Assembly: GCA_034509755.1 (NCBI GenBank)
Contig: CM067546.1
Coordinates: 15,278,970 to 15,342,969, forward strand
Direction: 5' to 3'
DNA from: Anisodus tanguticus
Taxonomy: Eukaryota; Streptophyta; Magnoliopsida; Solanales; Solanaceae
Length of the DNA stretch: 64,000 nucleotides
Shown: positions 46,463-56,200 of the stretch, piece after piece
How the letters are laid out: every line of letters begins with the position of its first letter
Position numbering within the stretch: the first letter of the stretch is position 1
Notes under the pieces: model-generated
What the model was told of the DNA's origin: nothing
The model's input: the letters and a program-made list of their open reading frames with translations, nothing else
Database searches by the model: none
Translations under genes and position numbers: made by a program

Positions 46463-46528
46463 TGTTCTTATTTTTTGGATTATTCTCCCAGTTAGTTTTT
46501 GTTAAAGGTGAGTTTTTTTATTGATCAT

Positions 46529-46855
46529 TGAAAGAAATAATTTCCTTGATTATTTTCATAAATTGAAAGGTATATATACAAGTTACATATTTCCTTAATA
46601 GGAGAATCCTATTCCTATTCTACTTCTAAAACCTTATTCTACCATAATTCTAACTATACAATTATGGTAAGTGTACAAGACTAATTAAGGTAACATTTAC
46701 ACTACAATATACGACAAATATATATACCAAATATACAAGTGTACCCATGATGGGCATTCTGCCCAAGATGGGCTCTTGTCCGAGATGGGCCATTACCCAT
46801 GATATACACTTCTGTATATCAAGTGTATATCACGGGTATATTACCTTGTTTAACA
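46529..46855 (-). repeat. 3' LTR of copia C
   Basis: Starts (minus) TGTTAAACAAGGTAATATAC and ends TTTCTTTCA. It contains three spaced GATGGGC(A/T/C)-type words (46750-46795) and a nearly palindromic GTATATCAAGTGTATATCAC-type segment. Confidence 0.95.
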
Positions 46856-47461
46856 CACCCCCGCAGTCATAGCGGGCGATCTTCGAACGTTGAGACTGTC
46901 CCTAAAATCATCAAAAAGGACTAAGGGAAGACCCTTTGTAAAGATGTCTGCAATTTGATATCTTGACGGGACATGACAGACGCGTACCTGACCCCGAGCA
47001 ACCTTTTCGCAGACAAAATGTATGTCCATCTCGATATGCTTAGTGTGTTGGTGCTGAACTGGATTACCCGAAAGGTAAATGGCACTAATATTATCGCAAT
47101 ACAGCAAGGTTGCCTTTGGAATGGGACAATGAAGCTCTAATAGTAAATTACGTAACCAACATGATTTCGAGACCACATTAGCTACCCCTCGATATTCAGC
47201 CTCGGCACTTGAGCGGGATAGAGTCGCCTAACGCTTTTCAGACCAGGAGACCAAGTTGTTGCCAAGGAACACACAATAGCCAGACATAGACCGTCTGGTG
47301 TCGGGACAACCACCCCAATCAGCATCTGTATACGAGACAAGTGTGGCCGTCGAGGAAGGATATAAATGTAAACCATAGTCAAGTGTTCCATGAATATACC
47401 GAATGATACGTTTGAGCGCATTCATATGCTCAATTCGGGGATCATGCATGAACAAACACAC
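46856..47461 (-). pseudogene. RNase H region of copia C
   Basis: Frame fragments covering the RNase H domain. YTDADWGGCPDTRRSMSGY (about 47270-47330) contains the first catalytic Asp. ATLLYCDNISAIYLSGNPV (about 47060-47115) contains the second acidic residue. HTKHIEMDIHFVCEKVARG and IADIFTKGLP (about 46930-47040) close the domain. The stop falls close to the polypurine tract, as in intact elements. A frame change around 47180-47230 separates the halves. Confidence 0.88.
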
Positions 47462-48349
47462 TGCTGGACAACATATGTAATATCTTGTCTCGTAAAGGTA
47501 AGATACTGAAGGGCCCCTACAAGACTACGATAGCGGGTTGGATCCTCGTAGGGTACGCCAGCCGTAGCACCAAGCTTGGGTTTTGTATCAATAAGAGTGG
47601 AAGTGGACTTACATGATGACATTCCATCCCTCTCGATGATCTCAGCTGCATACTTCCGTTGAGACAAGAACAATCCATCAGAATGACGAGTGACAGCAAT
47701 CCCCAAAAAGTAACTCAAGGGCCCTAAGTCTTTCATAGAAAACTCAGAGCTGAGGGCATGGTCATGATAGACTGATGTAAATGCATCTGTAGAGCAGTCA
47801 AAATGATATCATTCACATACAACAGAATGTAGGCCAAATACAAACCACGACGGTAGATGAACAAGGAATTATCCGACTTGCTGTGAGTGAACCCAATAGT
47901 CGAAACATAGTCAGCAAACCTTGTATACCAGGCCCGTGGAGACTGCTTAAGCCCATATAAGGACTTCTTCAACAAACAGACATGATGTGGATGTTTGGGA
48001 TCCCTGAATCCTAATGGCTGATGCATATAAATTATTTCCTTGAGATCACCATGTAGGAAAGCATTCTTTACATCTAACTGATGAATAGGCCATGCTTTTG
48101 AAAGAGCCAAGCTGAGTACAGTGCGAATGGTAGTTGGCTGACCATCGGACTAAATGTCTCACCACAATCCACCCCAACCTTGTTGAGTCTTACCATCACC
48201 CACAAGCCGCGCCTTATGTCGTGCAAATGAACCATCTGAATTTTCCTTGTAAGTAAAAATCCACATAGACCTAATAATATTAATACCAGAAGGACGGGGC
48301 ACCAACTCCCACGTCTTATTATCAATAAGAGCATTATATTCTCAGTCAT
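47422..48349 (-). pseudogene. Reverse transcriptase region of copia C, catalytic Asp changed
   Basis: The N-terminal RT part lies around 48150-48349 and contains a frameshift near 48120. Then come HQLDVKNAFLHGDLKEIIYM at about 48030-48090 and SLYGLKQSPRAWYTRF at about 47920-47970. At about 47800-47830 the polymerase box reads LLYVNDIILT: the first Asp of the YVDD box is Asn. The downstream MKDLGPLSYFLGIAVTRHSD (47680-47736) is intact but in another frame. The Asn would be expected to abolish polymerase activity even without the frameshifts. Confidence 0.9.
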
Positions 48350-48423
48350 AGCAATTTTTCAATTGGGGTCATTTAACGCAGACACATGAGTATGGGGTAA
48401 TGGAGATTTAAGAACATTAGAAT

Positions 48424-48952
48424 TTAAATTAAAATGTCTTTTTGGTTTAAAAACACCTCGCTGACTTCGAGTGACCGGTCTATGACTTGAGGAGGAAGAT
48501 GGTGGATTTTGGGAATTTTACGGGCTCGGATGGATGGGCGGTGGCCCTCGCCGCCCAAGATGGTAAGTAGATATCGGAACCGGACCGAGTCCGGGGCCGG
48601 ACGGTGGCTGAACCGATCCAGTGACGGTAGGTTGGGACTGACTCGTAGGGCCAGCGGGCAGTGGGCCCGCTGGAGAATTTTGGGTGCGGGGCATGTCCGA
48701 AAAATGGTGAGTAATATACGGGGATATACCATCATCCAAAAAATTATACGAACTAGGCTCGGGAGTATGAACTTTAGTAAATGGAAATTGGGTTTCATCA
48801 AAAATTACATGGCGATTAATGATGATTTTCTTGGAGAATAAATCAAAGCATTTATAACCACGATGGTTGGACGGAAAACCCAAAAACACACACGGAGTAG
48901 ATAGGGCCTGAAGTTTGTTAATTATAGTGGACGAAAATAATGGATAACACAA
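48424..48952 (-). pseudogene. Integrase-RT linker of copia C
   Basis: The frame from 48952 reads STPCVFLGFPSNHRGYKCFD, the usual short motif after the integrase core of copia elements, then ITHHFSDMPRTQNSP and a Pro/Ser/Gly-rich linker. A second frame overlaps. No catalytic residues are expected here. Confidence 0.75.
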
Positions 48953-49579
48953 GTACCCTAAAACCCGAAGATGAGAATAAGAAGAGTTTTATTATATAAA
49001 ATTTGAAGGGGGGAAAATATGTCAGACCCTTGGAAGGAATAATGTTAAGGAGATATGTAGCCATTTGAAGAGCATGAGGCCAAAAATATGGGGGTACGGA
49101 AGCATGAATTAATAGAGTGTGGACAATGTTATTTATGGAATGAATTTTGCGTTCGGCTTTCCCATTTTGTGAAGACGTATGAGGACAAGAAAAATGAAAA
49201 TTGATCCCATTATTTGCACAGAACTCCCTAAACGCCCCATTGTCATATTCTTTGCCATTATCACACTGAATATTTTTTATTTCTCGTTCGAATTGAGTTC
49301 TAATGAATGCTCTAAATTTTAAGAAGAGGGAAAACACTTGAGATTTATTTGCAATCGGAAATGTCCATAAAATTTAGAATAATCATCCAAAAACAAAACA
49401 TAATACCGGTGACCCAGAGAACTTAGAATAGGAGATGTCCATAGGTCGCTATGAATAATATCAAATAGCATTAAAGTATGTGAATTCGAGTCAACAAATG
49501 GTAACCTAAGATTTTTTCCTAAAGAGCAAGACTAAAATTTGGAGTACTATTCATACCCTTACATGAAATAAAATTATTT
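48918..49579 (-). pseudogene. Integrase region of copia C
   Basis: Minus-strand reading from about 49500 covers the start of the core (a degenerate pre-integrase and first-Asp part, with stops). From 49337 it is open: IQCDNGKEYDNGAFREFC carries the second catalytic Asp (about 49230-49260) and SSQNGKAERKIHSINNIV the catalytic Glu (about 49130-49180). ASVPPYFWPHALQMATYLLN follows, the family's standard tail of the core. Confidence 0.88.
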
Positions 49580-50473
49580 TTAAGTAAAGACGACAAAATA
49601 GAAGATCATGGATGACCAAGCCAAGCATGCCACAAGGAAGGAGCAAGGGCTGCGAACGCTGACGGCAAGGCTGAACTCGATGGATTGAAACCGGGTGTGA
49701 TATGATAAAGATCTCCCTACTATCACCCTCATGAGAGGACTCCCCGTCTTGAAATCCTTCACAGAGAAACCAAAAGGATCAAATTCAACAGAAACAGAAT
49801 TATCAATGGTGAATTTTCGTACAGACACTAAGTTTTTAATCAATTTGGGGGCATGTAAAGTATTTTTCAAGATAAGCGGAGGATTGGGGGGAGATAGAGT
49901 TTTATGACCATAACCCTGAATTGGAATAGAGTTACCATTACCGATAATTATACCACGAGGGTTGCTCAAATTGGCGTAAGACGAGAGAGTACCTTGATCG
50001 GAAGTCATGTGTGTCATTGTGCCGGTGTCCATGTACCAATTTGGATCCGGTTGCGTCAACCCAAGTGTGTGCATTGAGGCCTCAATGTCGGTGTGAGTAG
50101 ATGTGGGGCCTACTGCCGAGAATGCCTGTGTGGGCCGAGGCCCAAGCAGTCCACCCTCCTGCCCCGGCCCAGTGCTGTAACAAGAAGTTGGCTGCTGATT
50201 GTTGGGCCTGAAGTTAGGCTGTCCAGCCCACTGCCCGCTGGAAGGGCCTGGAAAATAGGGGTTGCTGACCCACGGTCCATTTCTCCAGCCCCACTGCCAT
50301 GGGCCCCACGGCTGGGACCAGTAGAGAGGAGGCCCACTGTTGACTGGACGGGGCCCACTGTCGGACTGCTGACCACCGGAACCGCCGCGTTTGCCCCCGC
50401 GATTTTTGTTATTATTCTTACGATTATTTTTTGCCGCCACCATGACTACGATTTTGGCCCTAATTATCAACAA
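49580..50473 (-). pseudogene. Gag C-terminus and protease of copia C
   Basis: A 297-codon open stretch. It starts with a basic Asn/Lys/Gly-rich part (NNRKNNNKNRGGKRGGSGG) in place of a zinc knuckle. A Pro/Trp/Gly-rich linker follows, with YWSQPWGPWQWGWRNGPW. The protease motif WYMDTGTMTHMTS lies at about 50010-50045, and the downstream IIIGNGNSIPIQGYGH and NLVSVRKFTIDNSVSVEF are typical of the pre-integrase part. The D-T-G triad is kept, but the usual Ala after it is Thr. Confidence 0.85.
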
Positions 50474-51253
50474 AACCTGAAGAATTTGTGGAGGATGTCA
50501 TTAGGACGATGGGGCTTGCTCCGGTAGCCGCCTTTTTAACCAAACCGGCTTCTTCCAAAGTAAGCATGGAGCGGGCTTGATAAAATGCGGAAAGTGGGTT
50601 GCTTTGACGAAGGAGAGTCCCAACACCATTATAGGCCTCGGAAAGACCGACAACCAGTTGTAGAACCAGACAATTATTTGTCACAGGTGCGCCAACGTTA
50701 CGAGTTGGTCCGCCAACTCCTTGAGTTTCTTGCAATATGTAGATACGTTAGGAAATTCTTCCATGCGAACTTGAGAGAATTCCTTCTCGAGTGTGACAAC
50801 ACGTGAATATTGGTTATCTTAGAATATGTCATGCAATCTATTCCAGGTATCCATAGCTGTGGTATCCGGCTCAATAATCGTATGTAAAAGGTCAACCGAA
50901 ATAGTGGAATAAATCCATTGGAGAACGGTAGCATCAAGAGTAATCCATAACTGAGGATCCTCCGCGGGAATAGGTGCAGCGGGAGGAATTATGTGATGGA
51001 TGACTTGATGGGAGATAGCGTGAATTTTAAACAATTCTGTCCACGTCCCATATTGGACGTTTTCCATCTCAAGAACAATAGGGATGTTGTTCTTGGTGTT
51101 AGAAACCATGAAGGCAGGATGAAAATTGTTCTTAGACATATTGAAAGAACAAATGGAGAGGAGGGGAAATTTGGGAAGAGGGGTTAATAATATCACGAAT
51201 TCCGGTGAAGAGGGACGGAATTCGGCGATGGTTGTGGCCGAGAAAGGGAACAA
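50460..51253 (-). pseudogene. Gag N-terminal region of copia C
   Basis: A first frame from 51253 contains YGTWTELFKIHAISHQVIHH (about 51000-51060) and DPQLWITLDATVLQWIYSTI (50900-50960), the UBN2-type Gag core. A frame change near 50820 leads to VLQLVVGLSEAYNGVGTLLR and SAFYQARSMLTLEE (50535-50680). The likely native start is the ATG near 51139 (MSKNNFHPAF) rather than the upstream one at 51253. Confidence 0.85.
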
Positions 51254-51282
51254 AAACCGAGAGCAATGGCGGAAGCAAGACC

Positions 51283-51298
51283 TAGTCTCTTGATACCA
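51283..51298 (-). other. Primer-binding site of copia C
   Basis: TGGTATCAAGAGAC directly follows the 5' LTR on the minus strand. It matches the tRNA-Met-complementary consensus for the first eight bases and then deviates (AAGAGAC instead of GAGC), a variant frequent in some copia lineages. Confidence 0.8.
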
Positions 51299-51625
51299 TG
51301 AAAGAAATAATCTCTTTGATTATTTTCATTAATTGAAAGGTATATATTCAAGTTACATATTTCCATAATAGGAGAATCCTATTCCTATTCTACTCCTAAA
51401 ACCTTATTCTACCATAATTCTAACTATACAATTATGGTAAGTGTACAAGACTAATTAAGGTAACATTTACACTACAATATACGACAAATATATATACCAA
51501 ATATACAAGTGTGCCCGTGATGGGCATTCTGCCCAAGATGGGCTCTTGTCCGAGATGGACCATTACCCGTGATATACACTTATGTATATCAAGTATATAT
51601 CACGGGTATATTACCTTGTTTAACA
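51299..51625 (-). repeat. 5' LTR of copia C
   Basis: Same 327-bp length as the 3' copy with roughly 12 substitutions and no visible indels, giving about 3.7% divergence. Confidence 0.95.
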
Positions 51626-51630
51626 ATCAT

Positions 51631-53003
51631 TATTACGGATACAAAATCTATTTATTCTCTTGATTCTTCTCTCCTAGTGTTTCTCCATGATATGAGGGTC
51701 GTTTGTAGCGTATTTCTCGAACATAGGAAGACCTCCCTGTGATGATTTGATCTTCAAGAACGTCGGAGAGTTTAATAAAAATAGTATTTGATGCCTTATC
51801 TCTTTGTGAATATCAAAGGAATTTATGAGATTTTCGAGATATGATATCTTGGAATATAATATTTGACTCTTTATAAATACCCAAAAGTTTATGAGATATT
51901 CAAGATGTTAATCTCTTTGTGAATACCCAAAAATTTATGGAGTATTCGAGATCTAAATGTGGGTTCCTAATTAGCTTAATAAAGAAATGTTTAAGGAAAT
52001 GGAATACCTCTCCCTTTCGATAAAATTGTTGGCTGAATCATTGACAATAAGTACAACGTAATTAATATAAACAGGTTTAAAGCATAATTATAAACAAATT
52101 AAAATAAGGAAGTAGCATAATATCGAAGATTAGTATTAATATAACATAAACTTGAGTCATACTAAAGGTAATTGAGATTAATAAAATTAATTAAAAACCT
52201 ATAATAAATGATAAAGAACATGTTATAATATTGTTAAGTTTGTTACATTATCTGTGTATATAAATTAATTGATTTACAAACTAAATATGTCGTGATTTAT
52301 TCAGAGAATTTTATAAATTAACCAGGAAATAAGTTATTCGAACAAGTAACAACGTGAAAAGTAAAATATTATCAATAAACTCTTGTCGCAATTTATAAAT
52401 TTAATTAACAGTCTTTTACTACCATTTTACAGAACCCTTTGATGCAATCATAGAGATTCTTAATTAAAGACTATGTAATTTGTATAATTACTAGGTTCAT
52501 AAATATCTTTTTGTTTTGTATTATATTCAGTATTCTATACTCATAGTGGGGGTTGGTTAAATTTGGATTAGTGCCAGAAAGTCCCATCTTAGGGCTAAAA
52601 CTCTCCTAATAAAGGCTACGTCGTACTTTATTATAAGAATCTCGTTTTATAGCATCTTGTTTTTTTTTTTTCAAAATTCTATCTAATCTTCAAACAAATA
52701 CCTATTTTCCACAACTTTATCCACCATCACTTTATATCATATCTCTTTGTTACTGTGTAGGCATCAGACAAATTAAGAGGAAGAGAAAGGAAATATTTAT
52801 ACATTATTCAATCCAGTGTTTACCAGTTGACCACTAAATATTCTCGTGTAAAAAACACCATAACCGTGAAGCCCCCACGTGTTGTCCGAAAACATGCAAT
52901 TGATGAATTACATTTATTAAGTATAGTATTATTCATCATTATCATCAGAAGAAGTTGTTCATATATATATGAGCAAAGGAAGATCCATTGGAAAAAGACT
53001 ATT
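51631..53003. other. Upstream region of the WRKY12-like gene
   Basis: About 1.4 kb of AT-rich DNA with no gene. A weak three-fold repeat of CTCTTT(G/A)T(G/A)AATA-type sequence followed by TTTATGAGATATTC-type sequence lies at 51804-51950. Possible promoter elements near the gene are TATTTATAC at about 52794-52802 and a W-box core TTGACC at 52827-52832, the sequence WRKY proteins bind. The transcription start is not known, so these assignments are inference. Confidence 0.4.
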
Positions 53004-53243
53004 ATGGAAGGAAATCATCAACAAAGAATATTAAACAATTATATCCATGAAATACAGGGATTTGTACACTTTGAAGATCATCAAAATCAAGTAATGAGCT
53101 TTTTATCCCCTCTCTCACAACCTTCTCAGAATCATCCCACCGTCACAACGACACCAACACTAACTGCTGCCGCCAATAATGGTAGCAATTCGCTAGGGTT
53201 TAACCACAGTGAACTTGTCAATAGATCTTGGAATAACGACCAG
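53004..53243 (+). CDS. WRKY12: WRKY12-like exon 1
   Basis: 80 codons from the ATG at 53004 (MEGNHQQRILNNYIHEIQGF). The upstream in-frame ATG at 52827 is not preferred, because the M-E-G start and following F-L-P-like residues match the family. Gln/Asn/Ser/Thr-rich, no domain. Ends CCAG before GTATTT (donor at 53244). Confidence 0.75.
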
Positions 53244-56200
53244 GTATTTTCTCGAAATTAGACTATAAGCTTTGGTGGTTGTGATTTTATTTTTTTAATT
53301 ATTTTGGGGGTTCAGGCAAGGAGAAGAGGGACGATACAGTGAGAACTAAAACCACACCTATTTTATATATAGGAAATGTAAAAAATGAATATTGGGCCTA
53401 ATTCAAATTCAAAACTAGCTTCGAGGGTGAGGATTATCCAAGTTCATATAAGGAGTTCATGTTCCATTTCATCTTCGATGTGGGATTCTTAACGGTCTCG
53501 CACGCTCAGACCTTGTTAACTGGAGCGTGGATAATATAATTTGGGGCCAACATCGGTAAACAAAGAATTTGAATAAACCTGACTCTGATATCAGGTAAAG
53601 AATGAATATTAGGCCTAACTCAAATTCAAAAGCTAGTTTGTAGGGTAAGGATTGTCCAACTCCATATAAGGAGTTCATGTCCTCATTCCATATCCGATGT
53701 ATGACTCTTAACAAGATGTTCAGCACAGATTCACAAAAATTATAAGCTAGTTTCAAATATATATTACACGCTATAATATTAAAAAAAAAGTCAGTGCACT
53801 AAGCTCCCGCTATGCGTAGGATCCGGATAAGAATTCATGTTCTCATTCCATATCCGATGTGTGACTCTTAACAAGACGTTCACCACAGATTCACAAAAAT
53901 TATAAGCTAGTTTCAAATATATATTACAACACTATAATATTTTTAAAAAAATCCAGTACACTAAGCTCCCGTTATGCGCGGGATTCGAATAAGAGCTGCA
54001 CACGCTATAATATACTACTAACATAAATATTCTTAACTAGATCTTTCGGAATTTTCTGATTTATTTCTAGTGATACTTTTTATTACTGATTTAAGTTGCT
54101 TATTCTTTTATCAACTTGGCATAGGTGGAATCAATGGATCCCATGGCTGTTAATGACGAAAATTGCAGCGGAAATGCCAGCGAGTGTAACAATTCGTGGT
54201 ATAGTATTTTCACACTCTCTTCTTAGAAATTATTTAGAAAATGATCTGTCAACAAAACCCAAAAACAGAAAACATATATCATGAGTTCAATAGTGGGCGA
54301 GTAGTTGTTCCTTTTCCTTATAATTTCCTCAATTAAACTAAGTTTACACGAAGGGGAAAGTCAAACAAAGAGGGTGGCGGAGTTTCACCGCATCTTAACC
54401 ACCTTACTTTTCACCTATAATATATGCTGATGAGCCGGGATCTAAAGATTTTAGTATTCAAATCTAAAAGCTGATTCAAAATTTAAATATGATGAGTTCA
54501 ATAGTTTATGTTTGTACTTTTGCAATATGAGTTTAAAACTTTGTAGTATTTGTTACAAAACTTTAATAATTTTTACACATATTTTTATATTTTATATAAA
54601 AAGTATTGGGTTTAATTAAACCATTGAAAGTACGTCATTGCATCACCATATGCTCCAGCTAGAAGGCTTTTTTTTTTTTTTGCTAAGAGGAAATGCAGAC
54701 TTAAAAGAAAAATATAGTAAAAATCTTATGGTTTGAGTAGATATTTTTTTTAATGATGTAGGTGGCTTTTGTAAGAAATTCATTATTACCGTATATAACT
54801 TAAATCCTTGCATAAGTTAGAGTCAATTTCATTCTCCAAATACTTCTCTCTCGGAGAAGCTTCTTAATTTATGCTTTAATTCAGATGAGAATCTGTGGAA
54901 GATCTAACTATTCATGCAAACAGATTCTTGCAGGATTTTGGTTACGTCATCTTATCTTTGTAATATCTCTAGATGTCCTGCTACTCTCTGTGTGGTGTAT
55001 TAGTCACTAGCTAGCACTTAAAATATCCACAATACCTTAATGCTCAAACATATGACTTATTGGATACATACCCCAGAAATTAAGTTAGTATAATGATTGT
55101 TCAAAGAAAAATATGTGTAGGTGGAGGAGTGAGAAAGGCAAAGTGAAGGTGAGAAGAAAGCTGAGAGAGCCAAGATTTTGTTTCCAAACAAGGACTGATA
55201 TTGATGTTCTTGATGATGGTTACAAATGGAGGAAGTATGGTCAAAAAGTTGTCAAGAACAGCCTTCATCCAAGGTACGTAATCTTTTTAAATTTAATACC
55301 CTAATAATTTATATTGAGTTGATTAGATTATCCAAATGATACCTACAAGTAGAAATAGCCCGTGTACTTTCGATAAAAGTTAAATCTAATCAAAATGTGT
55401 TCTAGACAGCGTAACGTACTATGTTCAACATATAAACTATTCCCTCCGTCTCAAAAAGATTGTCTTAATTTGACATGACACGTAGTTAAAAAAATAAAAA
55501 ACGACCTTAGATATTTATGTGACTATAAATATTTCATAAAGTTAAATTGTTTCTAAATATATAAATTTATTAATATTTTTAAGACAAACTAATAAAGAAA
55601 AAGTAAGACAATTTTTTTTAGAACTAAAGAGGTATAATTTATTCTGTCTCTTCAACTCGATTGTTTTTTAAAATAATTTTGGTATTAACTTCTCCCACTC
55701 GAGATTGCTTTATTTTCTTTTGGGAGAATTTGTTTAATGCATAATAAAAGAAAAAAATGAGAAAAGATAAAGCTAACATATACTTAGGGCTCGTTTGGTT
55801 GTTGGTTGTTAGGAAGGGGGTTATTCATCTATTAAAATGAAATTATTTGATGCACTTCGATTAAGTACGAAGTTTAATAAAGAAACAAAGATTTTCGGAG
55901 TTATGATCTAAACCATATCATAGATATTTAAATGACTATAAATTATCTCATTGAGCGTAAATTAGAAGGGTAATTTAAATTGGTTCTAAATAAAAATAGA
56001 AAAGAAAATATATCACATAGAAACCGGAGAAGTAACAAATTTGTCATCATAATTGGGGGATATAATGTTGACAATACAATGTTCCGATTTTGTTGAATTC
56101 TCTTCTAACAACTGTGCTTCATTTTTATTTGTATTTCTGTAGTTCAACTTCAACCTAAAGAGTTGGTTGGCTTTAGTTCGCTAGATATATTAATTCAAGG

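Larger units (their letters stand above)
46529..51625 (-). mobile_element. Ty1-copia retrotransposon C (Ale/Retrofit-like), complete structure
   Basis: Two 327-bp LTRs (46529-46855 and 51299-51625) differ at about 12 positions by eye. The pentamer ATCAT flanks both sides exactly (46524-46528 and 51626-51630). The polypurine tract (minus GCGGGGGTG) abuts the 3' LTR at 46856-46864. The primer site (minus TGGTATCAAGAGACTAGG) abuts the 5' LTR at 51281-51298. The minus-strand interior has Gag, protease, integrase, RT and RNase H in order, broken by several stops and frameshifts. Short LTRs, a Gag without zinc knuckle and the integrase motif QNGKAER fit the Ale/Retrofit lineage; this assignment is from memory of the family. 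Confidence 0.93.

Noticed and set aside
50093..50527. 144-codon plus-strand open frame opposite copia C Gag
   Set aside because: Mirror frame of the Pro/Gly-rich Gag linker; no domain.
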